From contig NZ_JAAWUO010000004.1 of the NCBI RefSeq assembly GCF_013304825.1, positions 1 through 64,000 of the forward strand: DNA of 64,000 nt, given 5' to 3'. The notes under the pieces are model-generated. The model was given only the letters and a program-made list of their open reading frames with translations, made no database searches and had not been told where the DNA came from. A program made the translations under genes and the position numbers. This stretch comes from Blautia schinkii (lineage in GTDB: Bacteria > Bacillota > Clostridia > Lachnospirales > Lachnospiraceae). Positions 51,585 through 60,288 of this stretch are shown in pieces. The stretch's first letter is position 1. Each line of letters begins with the position of its first letter.

Positions 51585-53411
51585 ATGAAATTCCACAAAT
51601 GTATCCCACCCAGTTTTTCCTCATTTCGCTATAAGCTCCTGCTCGCATTTCTGATCGCAACTATGGTACCTCTGATTTCCCTGACCTTCATCAGCTATCA
51701 CATTTCCTATAACATTGCCAGAGATCGTATCATCGATTCTGCCGTAATGACTGACAAGCAGCTGGTCTCTCAGCTGAACGACCGCCTCGGTCAGGTTGAA
51801 AATGTAGCAGATACCATACAGTTTCAAATGTACTCCCTAAATCAGCCTTCCTCTAATAAGGTAGATGCACTGAAAAAATTCACCGCTGTGAAAAACAATA
51901 TTTCGCTGTATAAATCCACATTCGATTTCTTCCATATATATGTTTTTCTGCAGCCCGCTCAGCTCGGTTCAAAAGAAGGCCTGTACTTCTTTTCCACAGA
52001 TGAGCTTTCTGCATATGGTCTGGATAAAAATATTGTTTCCGGTTCAGGCTTTTCCTCTGTCTGGATACCGGTTTCCAATATGCCTCTGCCTAAAATACTG
52101 TCCACCAAAAAATCATCTGCCGATGTGATCCTCTGCGTCCGGGCACTGAAAAATCAGGCCACCGGTATTCTGGAATACGCCTACGGCATTGCTCTGGACA
52201 CCTCAGAGCTTACCACTTATCTGCAGCCTGCTGCTTTGGATTCCCGCATATACAGCTACATTCTCACAGATCACGGAGAGATTGCAGCAAAAAATACATC
52301 CTCACTGAATTTATCCGGAATTTCCAAAGCACAGTTTCAGAAACTCAAAGGAAATGCAGATTCTTCTTTTCACAGCGGCGACAAATATTATAACTGCTGT
52401 ACTTTAAGCAATGGCTGGCTCCATGTTACCGAAATCCCTGAAAGCTACATTAGGGGCAACACACACATCCTGATCCGTGCCTTACTGATCACTGTCCTTA
52501 TTTTTTTGCCCCTTACTGTTATCATCGTGATCCTGTTTTCCGAAAATCTAACCCGGAAGATCACTGCACTTTCCTATGCAATGGAAGCCTTTCAGCTGGG
52601 ACATGATCCGGAACATCTGTCTATCGTTACTGTTCCCCACCCGGATGACCCTTCCAGGTATGATGAGATCGACAGACTGGGCATCACCTTTGAAGATATG
52701 CAGCACACAATAGCCGGAAACCTGAAGTCCATTGTAAATCTTTCCGTAAACGAAGAGCGTCTGAAATACCAGCTGCTCCAGTCACAGATCAATCCGCATT
52801 TTCTTTATAATATCCTGGGATCGATCCGTACCTGCCAGTCGCTTGGAAAGCTTGACATTGCTGATCAGATGATTGCAGATCTGACAGCCTTTTACCGTCT
52901 TACCCTGCGTAAATCAAAAGAACTTATTCCTATTAAAGATGAACTGGAAATCGCCCGGCTTTATCTGGAAATGGAAAAGCTCTGCCATAAAGACAATCTG
53001 GCCTGGGAAATTGAAGCAGAAGATGGCATCGAAAATTTCCTGATCTGCAAGTTTACACTTCAGCCATTTCTCGAAAATTCCATTCTGCACGGAATTTCTT
53101 CGGGTACTCCAGCTGTTTTTATTTCGATCCATGTTCTTTATGGCGATGATACGGTTGTGATCTCCATTGAGGACAACGGTGCCGGCATGGATCCTGAAAC
53201 CCTTGCACAGCTGCGCCATGCTATTGAACATAATGTTATTGATTATGAGAAACATTTTGGAATTTCCAATGTAAGTTCCCGTATTTCCAACCCATTATAC
53301 GGAAACGGTTCCGTAAGAATCCGCAGCAACCCCGGAAACGGCACATACGTCACCATTGAATTCGAACAGATGGAGGAAGATATCGATGAAAAAAATAATG
53401 ATCGTAGATGA
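51585..53411 (+). CDS. YesM-type sensor histidine kinase
   Basis: A 608-residue membrane kinase. The first membrane segment is at about 17-37 (LLLAFLIATMVPLISLTFIS), an extracellular sensing domain runs to about 290, the second segment is ALLITVLIFLPLTVIIVILF, then a HAMP-like linker. The His_kinase motif LLQSQINPHFLYNILGSI places the phospho-accepting histidine near 405; the ATP-binding part has QPFLENSILHGI and ISIEDNGAGMD. GGAG precedes the ATG. The 3' end overlaps the response-regulator gene by 26 bases. By position it likely controls the divergent sugar ABC operon. Confidence 0.92.
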   Translation: MKFHKCIPPSFSSFRYKLLLAFLIATMVPLISLTFISYHISYNIARDRIIDSAVMTDKQLVSQLNDRLGQVENVADTIQFQMYSLNQPSSNKVDALKKFTAVKNNISLYKSTFDFFHIYVFLQPAQLGSKEGLYFFSTDELSAYGLDKNIVSGSGFSSVWIPVSNMPLPKILSTKKSSADVILCVRALKNQATGILEYAYGIALDTSELTTYLQPAALDSRIYSYILTDHGEIAAKNTSSLNLSGISKAQFQKLKGNADSSFHSGDKYYNCCTLSNGWLHVTEIPESYIRGNTHILIRALLITVLIFLPLTVIIVILFSENLTRKITALSYAMEAFQLGHDPEHLSIVTVPHPDDPSRYDEIDRLGITFEDMQHTIAGNLKSIVNLSVNEERLKYQLLQSQINPHFLYNILGSIRTCQSLGKLDIADQMIADLTAFYRLTLRKSKELIPIKDELEIARLYLEMEKLCHKDNLAWEIEAEDGIENFLICKFTLQPFLENSILHGISSGTPAVFISIHVLYGDDTVVISIEDNGAGMDPETLAQLRHAIEHNVIDYEKHFGISNVSSRISNPLYGNGSVRIRSNPGNGTYVTIEFEQMEEDIDEKNNDRR

Positions 53412-54981
53412 TAATTACTTATCTGCAGAAGGTATCGAAAAAAACATAGACTGGGAAACGCTGAACGCAGAGATCATCCATGTCTGCTACAATGGAACTT
53501 CTGCTATCGAAGCCATGAAAAAGGAGCCTGCAGACCTGATCATTTCTGACATTGAAATGCCGGATCTTGACGGCATTTCAATGAGCCGCCAGGCTCTTGA
53601 GATCAATCCCATGGTAAAGATCATTCTGATCAGTGCCTATGATAAATTTGAGTATGCAAGACGTGCTCTGCTCCTTGGTGCTCTGGATTATATCGAAAAG
53701 CCACTGGATTATGCCTATCTTATCCAGAAGGTAAAAAACGCTTTTGCACTGATGGAAAGGGAACAGAAAAATCTCCAGCTTCTGAAGCAAAGCAGACCTC
53801 TTCTTACGGAAAAGTTTTTCCGCGAGATCACCCACCTTCCGTCTTCTGAAGCTGCCTACCGGCTGAAGCCTTATCTTCAGTATCTGAACCTGGAGCTGAA
53901 TTATGATTTTTATACAGTTGTTGTTCTGGAACTTGAAAATGCTCCGGATCTAAAAGCCGTTTACGGGATTGAAAAATTTCAGATGGAGCTTCTCAACCTT
54001 CAGGATCTGATAACTGAGGAAACCGCTTCTCTTGATTTTGTACACCTTCTTCCGGATATGGATGGCTATCTGTGCATTCTGGGACACAGTGGCTGCCAGT
54101 CCAACAGCTTCCGTCAGCTTACCAGCCAGCTTATTTCCTCAATAGCAGATGCCTGCCAGCCGCTGGGGCTGTCCCTCAATGCGGGTATCGGAACAATTGT
54201 CCGGGATTTCTGGAACCTTAACCAGTCCTACAAAAGTGCCGTACATGCGCTGGAATACAGATTCTTTTTCCCGCATCAGAATATCTTTGACGGAAGAGAC
54301 GCTCTGGGTTCCGATCTGTCTGTTGCAGATTTTTCAGACACAAAGGAAGATGAGCTGATCCGGCTTCTCTGTAAAAAGGATACCTCTGCCATAGATATCT
54401 GGTTTCAAAATTTTTCCGACTGGCTTACCCAGAAATTTCGCACAAAGAATTTCGCTTTCATACAGATCTATTCTCTTCTCGGCCGAATTCTGAAATTTTT
54501 CTATGAATTAAATCTGGATACTCATGACCTTGAAGCTAAAATTTTGTATGTTTACAACCACATAAATGAGTTTCATAATACGGAAGAACTATGTCAATGG
54601 CTGAAGGATCTATGCCATCTTTTATGCCGGAAACTTGATTCCTCCATGAATGATTATCACCAGAAGCTCTGTGAACTGGTGATCTCCTATATCAACGAAC
54701 ACTACACTGACAATACGCTCTGCCTCAATGACATTGCCGCCTCTGCCAATGTAAGCCCTGCTTATTTAAGTGCTCTTTTCAAAAAAAATCAGGGGATCAG
54801 TCTCAGCGACTTTATCACATCTCAGCGAATTTCCGCAGCCGCCCGTTACCTGACTACGACTACTATGAGTCTGAAGGAGATCAGCCTGAAATGTGGTTAT
54901 GCCAATCAATATTATTTCAGCACCAGCTTCAAAAAGAAAATGGGGATCACCCCTTCCGCCTATCGGGAACAGCATACGTAA
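53386..54981 (+). CDS. YesN-type AraC response regulator
   Basis: A 531-residue response regulator. The receiver begins KKIMIVDDNYLSAEGIEKN and has the phospho-accepting aspartate in LIISDIEMPDLDG (about residue 54) and the conserved lysine in YIEKPLDYAYL. A long middle region (140-420) resembles the YesN linker. The C-terminus has two AraC-like helix-turn-helix motifs (LNDIAASANVSPAYLSALFK; LKEISLKCGYANQYYFSTSF, ending TPSAYREQ). GGAGGAAG supports the ATG at 53386, inside the kinase gene. Confidence 0.92.
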   Translation: MKKIMIVDDNYLSAEGIEKNIDWETLNAEIIHVCYNGTSAIEAMKKEPADLIISDIEMPDLDGISMSRQALEINPMVKIILISAYDKFEYARRALLLGALDYIEKPLDYAYLIQKVKNAFALMEREQKNLQLLKQSRPLLTEKFFREITHLPSSEAAYRLKPYLQYLNLELNYDFYTVVVLELENAPDLKAVYGIEKFQMELLNLQDLITEETASLDFVHLLPDMDGYLCILGHSGCQSNSFRQLTSQLISSIADACQPLGLSLNAGIGTIVRDFWNLNQSYKSAVHALEYRFFFPHQNIFDGRDALGSDLSVADFSDTKEDELIRLLCKKDTSAIDIWFQNFSDWLTQKFRTKNFAFIQIYSLLGRILKFFYELNLDTHDLEAKILYVYNHINEFHNTEELCQWLKDLCHLLCRKLDSSMNDYHQKLCELVISYINEHYTDNTLCLNDIAASANVSPAYLSALFKKNQGISLSDFITSQRISAAARYLTTTTMSLKEISLKCGYANQYYFSTSFKKKMGITPSAYREQHT

Positions 54982-55098
54982 CTTCTTCTCTTCTTTATAA
55001 CAAAGTTACTGTCACAAATGCCAGTGCCCTTCTCCGGAATTTTACTTATAATCAATTAATAAAAGGAACAATTATATTGTTTCGAAGGAGGGATCGCT

Positions 55099-55161
55099 AT
55101 GAAAAAATGGAAAAAAATCCTGATAAAAATTCTTCCCAAAAGCTCAGGCAGATACCCTTAA
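55099..55161 (+). CDS. Possible 20-residue cationic peptide
   Basis: A 20-codon frame with a near-perfect site (GGAGG, 7 bases, ATG) encodes MKKWKKILIKILPK plus a six-residue tail. The peptide has seven lysines alternating with hydrophobic residues, so it could form an amphipathic helix. It could be a membrane-active or signalling peptide, a leader, or chance. It lies behind the YesN-type gene and before a terminator. An imperfect dyad (GAACAAT, 3 bases, ATTGTTT at 55066..55082) sits just before the ribosome-binding site. No cleavage or export gene is adjacent. Confidence 0.4.
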   Translation: MKKWKKILIKILPKSSGRYP

Positions 55162-55190
55162 CTCACTTCTCTATTTAATTATTCCATAGA

Positions 55191-55221
55191 AATGCCCCTG
55201 ACGCTGACAGCCAGGGGCATT
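55191..55221. terminator. Hairpin between the YesN region and uvrB
   Basis: AATGCCCCTG (55191..55200) and CAGGGGCATT (55212..55221) form a perfect 10-bp stem between convergent genes. T tracts on both strands are short. Confidence 0.7.
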
Positions 55222-55243
55222 ATATCGTCAGCTGCTTCGCAGC

Positions 55244-57232
55244 CTATTCCGTTAATTCTTCCAGATTCTTTTTTAATTCGAGCATCTTGTCTCTCAGCTC
55301 AGCAGCCTGCTCAAAATTCAGGTCTGCTGCGGCAGCACGCATCTGCTTCTCTACCTGGGCGATCACCTTCGTCAGTTCTTTGCGGTTCATGGATTCCGGA
55401 TCCTTCTTAAGCTTCACTTCTGTCTCCGCTACCTTCTTCGAAACTGCGATCAGATCACGGACTGCCTTCTTGATCGTAGTCGGAGTGATGCCATGCTCTC
55501 TGTTGTAAGCCTCCTGTATCGCTCTCCTTCTTTCAGTCTCCGAGATTGCTTTTTCCATGGATTCTGTCATGTTATCCGCATACATGATCACATGGCCTTC
55601 GCTGTTCCGGGCAGCACGACCGATAGTCTGTACCAGGGATGTTTCAGAACGAAGGAAGCCTTCCTTGTCTGCATCCAGGATCGCTACCAGCGTGATCTCC
55701 GGAATATCCAGTCCTTCTCGCAGAAGGTTGATCCCGACCAGCACATCAAACACATCCAGGCGCATATCTCGGATGATCTCCGCACGTTCCAGAGTGTCAA
55801 TGTCTGAATGGAGGTATCGGACACGGATTCCCAGATCCTTCATATAATCGGTAAGGTCCTCTGCCATACGTTTGGTCAGGGTCGTGATTAGGACTTTATT
55901 TTTCTTTTCAATTTCCTTATTTACTTCTGCTACAAGATCATCGATCTGTCCTTCGATCGGACGCACCTCCACCTTCGGATCAAGAAGCCCTGTAGGACGG
56001 ATGATCTGCTCTGCACGGAGAAGCTCATGGTCATATTCATATTCTCCCGGTGTCGCAGATACAAACATTACCTGGTCAAGCTTGTTCTCGAATTCATCAA
56101 AGCTCAATGGACGGTTGTCCTTGGCAGATGGAAGTCGAAAGCCGTAATCTACCAGTGTCTGTTTACGGCTCTGATCACCGGCATACATACCGCCAACCTG
56201 GGGAACTGTCTTATGGGACTCATCTATAATAAGCAAAAAATCATCTCCGAAGTAATCCATCAGTGTATACGGTGGCTGCCCCGGTGCAAGCCCTGTCAGG
56301 TGCCTGGAATAGTTCTCGATCCCGGAGCAGAATCCCGTTTCCTTCATCATTTCCACATCAAAGTTAGTTCGCTCCGCAATTCGCTGAGCCTCGATCAGCT
56401 TGTCCTCACTTTTGAAATATTCCACCTGCTGCTTCATTTCTTCCAGGATTGCATCTGCAGCACGGCGGATCTGCTCCTGTGGTACTACATAATGAGACGC
56501 CGGAAAAATCGCCGCATGGCTTTCCACACTTTTGATCTCACCGGTAAGCACATCGATATCTGTGATCCGCTCGATCTCATCGCCAAAAAATTCCACACGC
56601 ACTGCCCGGTCTGTAGAGTTAGCTGGAAAGATTTCCAGCACATCGCCACGCACCCGAAAAGTTCCTCTATGAAAATCCATCTCATTTCTTGTATACTGGA
56701 TATCGATCAGCTGTTTGATAACCTCGTCACGATCCTTCTCCATCCCCGGACGAAGCGAGATCATCATATCAAAAAATTCCTGGGGCGCACCCAGGCCGTA
56801 AATACAGGATACGGATGAAACCACGATCACGTCTTTCCGTTCACATAAGGCCGCTGTGGCGGAGAGACGGAGTTTATCGATCTCGTCGTTGGTGGATGCA
56901 TCCTTGGCGATGTAGGTGTCTGTGGAAGGAACGTAGGCCTCAGGCTGGTAGTAGTCGTAGTAGGAGACAAAATATTCTACTGCGTTTTCCGGGAAGAATT
57001 CTTTCATCTCGCCGTAAAGCTGTGCCGCCAGTGTTTTATTATGGGCAAGTACCAGAGTTGGCTTGTTTAACTGGGCAATGACATTCGCCATGGTGAAGGT
57101 CTTACCGGAGCCGGTGACACCCAGTAATGTCTCGAACTGGTTGCCTTCTTTGAAGCCTTTGACCAGACGCTCGATCGCCTGAGGCTGGTCGCCGGTGGGC
57201 TTGTATGGGGCTTTTAGTTTGAACTCATTCAT
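55244..57232 (-). CDS. uvrB: Excinuclease ABC subunit B
   Basis: A 662-residue nucleotide excision repair helicase that loads at lesions with UvrA and recruits UvrC. Walker [15 protein letters not shown], the beta-hairpin segment [34 protein letters not shown], the DESH box in [15 protein letters not shown], helicase motifs [14 protein letters not shown] and [17 protein letters not shown], and the C-terminal UVR domain (LEELTE at the end) are present. GGAGG precedes the ATG at 57232. No uvrA follows. The leader is long and hairpin-rich, and I see no canonical Firmicute LexA box. Confidence 0.97.
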   Translation of the reverse strand: MNEFKLKAPYKPTGDQPQAIERLVKGFKEGNQFETLLGVTGSGKTFTMANVIAQLNKPTLVLAHNKTLAAQLYGEMKEFFPENAVEYFVSYYDYYQPEAYVPSTDTYIAKDASTNDEIDKLRLSATAALCERKDVIVVSSVSCIYGLGAPQEFFDMMISLRPGMEKDRDEVIKQLIDIQYTRNEMDFHRGTFRVRGDVLEIFPANSTDRAVRVEFFGDEIERITDIDVLTGEIKSVESHAAIFPASHYVVPQEQIRRAADAILEEMKQQVEYFKSEDKLIEAQRIAERTNFDVEMMKETGFCSGIENYSRHLTGLAPGQPPYTLMDYFGDDFLLIIDESHKTVPQVGGMYAGDQSRKQTLVDYGFRLPSAKDNRPLSFDEFENKLDQVMFVSATPGEYEYDHELLRAEQIIRPTGLLDPKVEVRPIEGQIDDLVAEVNKEIEKKNKVLITTLTKRMAEDLTDYMKDLGIRVRYLHSDIDTLERAEIIRDMRLDVFDVLVGINLLREGLDIPEITLVAILDADKEGFLRSETSLVQTIGRAARNSEGHVIMYADNMTESMEKAISETERRRAIQEAYNREHGITPTTIKKAVRDLIAVSKKVAETEVKLKKDPESMNRKELTKVIAQVEKQMRAAAADLNFEQAAELRDKMLELKKNLEELTE

Positions 57233-57253
57233 AGTAAATTCCTCCATTCACGC

Positions 57254-57331
57254 TTATTGAACTACTAATGTTCAATAAGATGTGACTTTTAATCGCATTT
57301 ATGCGATTGAAAAAGTTCTGTGAACTTTTTC
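57254..57331 (-). promoter_or_regulatory. Cluster of three perfect hairpins in the uvrB leader
   Basis: Within 78 bases: TTATTGAAC/GTTCAATAA (57254..57278), AATCGCA/TGCGATT (57291..57308) and GAAAAAGTTC/GAACTTTTTC with a 3-base loop (57309..57331). All lie between the candidate promoter and uvrB, so they should be transcribed; an attenuator or other cis-acting RNA is possible. They account for part of the 407-base gap before the next gene; the rest (57332..57534) holds no gene. Confidence 0.6.
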
Positions 57332-57534
57332 AGTACGACTAATATCAGCCAAAAATTCGTATCCGGATTCGTAACGAAAAGCTTATTTTTATGGTGAATC
57401 ATCACTTCTTTTAGCTCGTAACTGCAAAAAGTCACAAAACTGATTTTTCCGGATTAAACAGCTCTCGGAAATACCTGATATCACTTGGCTCCGATCCTGT
57501 CTTATTTTTACTGTTTGTTCTTGTAACAGTCCCT

Positions 57535-57543
57535 ATTATATCA
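57535..57543 (-). promoter_or_regulatory. Extended -10 promoter candidate for uvrB
   Basis: TATAAT (57535..57540) preceded by TGA on the minus strand gives an extended -10; no good -35 at 17 bases. It implies a leader of about 295 bases. Confidence 0.45.
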
Positions 57544-57577
57544 AAGATAATTTCAAAAGTATATAGAGGAGGGTAAG

Positions 57578-57615
57578 AAAAAAGTACAAATGTTCGATTG
57601 TTATTTGTACTTTTT
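57578..57615. terminator. Bidirectional terminator below the integrase fragment
   Basis: AAAAAAGTACAAAT and ATTTGTACTTTTT pair around an 11-base loop, giving T runs on both strands. Confidence 0.8.
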
Positions 57616-57639
57616 CTTTCACTACTATTCTATTTTTCA

Positions 57640-57957
57640 TCAGGCTGCATGGAAATATTCTTCTATAATCGAATCTATTTCTTTCATTTCCGAATAATCA
57701 AAATACTGATTTTCCCGCTCTTTTGGAATCACTTCTTCAATATATGGCTCCAATGCATACAAACAGTCTTCTATAATCTGTGCTGTATCTCCATAAACAT
57801 CTACAGAAATGATTTCCTTGGAATGTCCCAATAAATGTGAAACTCCCTTCGCATTAAAGCTATTTTTCAGCAAAATCGTGGTATAGGTATTTCGCAACTG
57901 GTGGAAATGAATATCAGGAAAATCCAAAGATTTCAGCAACTCTTTATAATATTTTTG
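57640..57957 (-). pseudogene. Tyrosine recombinase C-terminal fragment
   Basis: About 105 residues of a phage/ICE-type integrase: YYKELLKSLDFPDIHFHQLR, NTYTTILLKNSF, VSHLLGHSKEII and the putative nucleophile in VDVYGDTAQI. The box II pattern HxLRxT with a Gly-His-Ser and Tyr is clear, although His-Arg of HQLRHT is Arg-Asn here. The N-terminal and core-binding parts are missing, and the frame runs straight out of the truncated MerR gene (57933..58205). No start codon or ribosome-binding site is present, so it is a relic of a departed element. Confidence 0.78.
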
Positions 57958-58205
57958 ATGATATCCCTTGCAGGAATTGTCCCATCTCCTGCCTGAAAAA
58001 GCTTCTGATATTCGATTAGGCTCTCAATCGGCAGTCCTGCATTTCTCATGCAGACTGCAAGCTCCACCCATTTAAGATCCTCTTCCTGATAATCCCGGAT
58101 CCCGCCGGACGTCCTGGTAACTGCCGGTATTACCTGCACACGTTCATAGTATCGAAGAGTATCCTGTGAAATCCCATATTTCTCTGATACTTCTTTGATC
58201 GTCAT
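57933..58205 (-). pseudogene. MerR-family regulator truncated by integrase DNA
   Basis: A 90-residue MerR-type protein: MTIKEVSEKYGISQDTLRYY and ERVQVIPAVTRTSGGIRDY form the winged helix, then AVCMRNAGLPIESLIEYQKL. Homologues continue after a segment like TIPAR with a long dimerisation helix and sensor tail of about 40 residues; here the reading changes to DIIKNIIKSC and stops, where integrase sequence begins. The ATG at 58205 has AGGAGG. Without the coiled coil the protein probably cannot dimerise, so I call it a pseudogene. Confidence 0.72.
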
Positions 58206-58223
58206 AGCACACCTCCTGATATC

Positions 58224-58254
58224 AGGATACAACCTGGAGTCAACTCCAAGTCAA
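58224..58254 (-). promoter_or_regulatory. MerR-type promoter with 19-bp spacer and dyad
   Basis: TTGACT (58249..58254) and TATCCT (58224..58229) are 19 bases apart on the minus strand, with an imperfect dyad CTTGGAGT/ACTCCAGG in the spacer. Over-long spacers with a central operator are the hallmark of promoters twisted into use by MerR proteins, here presumably by the MerR gene it precedes. Confidence 0.8.
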
Positions 58255-58293
58255 GAATTTTTTCACACGATCGAAAAATTTCGAAAAATTTCA

Positions 58294-58911
58294 TTATCCC
58301 AGTGCCACATCCAGCACCATCATCAGGGAAAATCCAACCGCAAAAAAGATCGTTCCTACATTGGAGTGTTCTCCTGTGGACATTTCCGGAATCAGCTCTT
58401 CTACTACCACATACAACATGGCTCCTGCCGCAAAACTCAAAAGATAGGGCAGTGCAGGAACAATAAGTCCAGCTGCCAGAATCGTGAGAATCGCTCCGAT
58501 CGGCTCTACAATTCCGGACAACATTCCACCCACAAAAGCTTTTCCCTTTCCCATTCCCTCAGACCGCAGCGGCATGGTGGTTTTCTGCTGCTTACTCTTA
58601 GGGCCTTCGGCCTGATCACTGTTCTGATGAAGATGCAGAATCACATGATCCAGCAAAAGCAGAAACAGCACCCCTGCCCACAGTCCCAACACTGCCAGTA
58701 CAAAAGAAAGCTTCCCCATGTCGGCAGACTGTTCGATCGCCGGAATCAGAAGACTCCACACCGACGCTGCAACCATGACTCCCGCCGCAAAACCGGTAAG
58801 GGCCCGCTGTACCTGTTCATTCAGATTTTTCTTCATAAAGAATACGCAGGCTGCTCCTGCCGAAGTTCCCAGAAACGGAATCAGGATCCCGTAGAAAACA
58901 TTTACATCCAT
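58294..58911 (-). CDS. ZIP-family metal transporter with internal deletion
   Basis: A 205-residue membrane protein of the ZIP family. The start (FYGILIPFLGTSAGAACVFF, TGFAAGVMVAASVWSLLIPA) and end (SGIVEPIGAILTILAAGLIV, SFAAGAMLYVVVEELIPEMS) are intact. Full homologues have about 260 residues with HNIPEG in TM4 and a second xNFPEG in TM5. Both are missing: KQQKTTM joins directly to MPLRSEGMGKGKAF. About 50-60 residues are deleted in frame. Those helices hold the metal ligands, so transport is probably lost although the frame is open. Confidence 0.78.
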   Translation of the reverse strand: MDVNVFYGILIPFLGTSAGAACVFFMKKNLNEQVQRALTGFAAGVMVAASVWSLLIPAIEQSADMGKLSFVLAVLGLWAGVLFLLLLDHVILHLHQNSDQAEGPKSKQQKTTMPLRSEGMGKGKAFVGGMLSGIVEPIGAILTILAAGLIVPALPYLLSFAAGAMLYVVVEELIPEMSTGEHSNVGTIFFAVGFSLMMVLDVALG

Positions 58912-58990
58912 TTATTTATCCCTCCGTTTTATTTCATATAAAGTAAAAACATATCGTTTAAAGCAGCAACTTAGTCTTTCCTGTTCTGCT

Positions 58991-59022
58991 AGTTAGTTAT
59001 TCCTAACTTTAAATAAAGTATA
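58991..59022 (-). promoter_or_regulatory. ZIP gene promoter with DtxR-like dyad
   Basis: An extended -10 TGATATACT (TATACT at 59017..59022) on the minus strand is followed by a perfect dyad AGTTAG, six bases, CTAACT (58991..59008) across the start region. The dyad resembles DtxR/MntR-type metal-repressor operators; the assignment is inference. Confidence 0.5.
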
Positions 59023-59040
59023 TCAGATTTTATGCAAATA

Positions 59041-59080
59041 AAAAGAGCATACAGAACTTTTTTCAAAATTCTGTATACTC
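59041..59080 (-). terminator. Terminator of the GPH-GH3-hydrolase operon
   Basis: GAGTATACAGAA and TTCTGTATGCTC pair (one mismatch) and are followed on the minus strand by TTTTTATTT. Confidence 0.82.
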
Positions 59081-59088
59081 CATCACTT

Positions 59089-60282
59089 TTACAAGAATGT
59101 CTCTCGAACTGCATCCTCTATAGCAAACGAAACCACCGAGGCGGCTCCGCCAATATTTGAACGATTAATTCCAAGTACCATCTCCAGATCATTAACCGGA
59201 TCCACAAAAAAATGGGTTCCAAAGGCACCGCTCCATCCAAAACTACCTCTGCTCCTTGAAAGATGTACTGTTTGTGGTTTATCCACAACCGCCATTCCAA
59301 GCCCCCAGTATACACCAGGAATCATTTCGCTCTTATGGCTTATTCCTTTTCCGGCCATCATTTCCACTGTTTCAGATTTCAGAATCTGTATACCGTCCAG
59401 TGTTCCTTTCTGTAAGAGCATATGTGCTAATTTCTCATATTCCTCCATACTTCCAATCAGTCCTGCTGCTCCGGAAACACACGTATTTTTTATCGGGCTC
59501 ATCTGACTCCAGCCCTCATCTGTATCTGATACATCAGTCAATGTTCCCTGTGAGTACTCATAAAGCCTTGGCATTCTTTTCCTCTGTTCCATGGATGGTC
59601 TATATGTAATATCTCTTATTCCAAGAGGTTCAAAAATGTGTTTATCCAGATACCGGTCATAAGCTTCCCCTGATACTTTTTCTACAATAGCTGCCAAAAC
59701 TTCAAACCCGGCCATAGCACTGTAGCCACTGGCCGTCCCTGGCTGAAAATCCAGTGGAAGCTCTGCATATTTTACAGCACGTTCCCAGACATTATCTTCC
59801 GGTTTTATCACACGCTTTACAAGAGTATCCCCCACAGGTCCCATCCCTAGTCCACTGCTGTGATTAAGAAGATCAAATACGGTAATATCCCGGTCAGCTC
59901 TTACATATTGTATATTTCTGAGCTTTTCTTCATTGATACTCTGTCCTGTCGGACTGTTGGGATCCGGAGTGTAGATCAGATCTCCAACCTTCTCTCTGCA
60001 TACCTTCTGTCCGGCAAACGCTGGAATGTAATCTTTTATCTGATCATAAAGTCCCAGCTTGCCTGTTTCAACCAGCTGCATCACTGCAATTGCAGTTACC
60101 GGTTTCGTCATGGATGCCAGACGAAACATTGTCTTTCTATCCACCGGCACTTTTTTTTCTATATCTCCATATCCATAAGAAAAGTCTTCTACGATTCTTC
60201 CTTCCTTTCGAACCAGAACCGCCGCACCTGCTATCTCTTTTCTATTCGTAAAATTCCTGAGAGTCTCTTCTATTTTATTCAT
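59089..60282 (-). CDS. Beta-lactamase-fold serine hydrolase
   Basis: A 397-residue class C beta-lactamase/esterase-family protein. The nucleophile is in RLASMTKPVTAIAVM (SxxK), the tyrosine in GTASGYSAMAGFEVL (YxA in place of YxN), and the third box is around GWSGAFGTHFFVDP. No signal peptide is present, so it is more likely a cytoplasmic esterase than a drug-inactivating lactamase. It follows the GH3 gene by six bases; removal of ester groups from glycosides entering with the GPH transporter is plausible but unproven. Confidence 0.8.
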   Translation of the reverse strand: MNKIEETLRNFTNRKEIAGAAVLVRKEGRIVEDFSYGYGDIEKKVPVDRKTMFRLASMTKPVTAIAVMQLVETGKLGLYDQIKDYIPAFAGQKVCREKVGDLIYTPDPNSPTGQSINEEKLRNIQYVRADRDITVFDLLNHSSGLGMGPVGDTLVKRVIKPEDNVWERAVKYAELPLDFQPGTASGYSAMAGFEVLAAIVEKVSGEAYDRYLDKHIFEPLGIRDITYRPSMEQRKRMPRLYEYSQGTLTDVSDTDEGWSQMSPIKNTCVSGAAGLIGSMEEYEKLAHMLLQKGTLDGIQILKSETVEMMAGKGISHKSEMIPGVYWGLGMAVVDKPQTVHLSRSRGSFGWSGAFGTHFFVDPVNDLEMVLGINRSNIGGAASVVSFAIEDAVRETFL

Positions 60283-60288
60283 AATCTC

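Noticed and set aside
57254-57278. LexA (SOS) box upstream of uvrB in TTATTGAAC/GTTCAATAA
   Set aside because: The half-sites are GAAC and GTTC but spaced by seven bases instead of the four usual in Firmicutes.
58262-58285. CGAAAAATTT repeat as part of a repeat array
   Set aside because: Only two tandem units of about 10 bases; no array of spacers or further copies.
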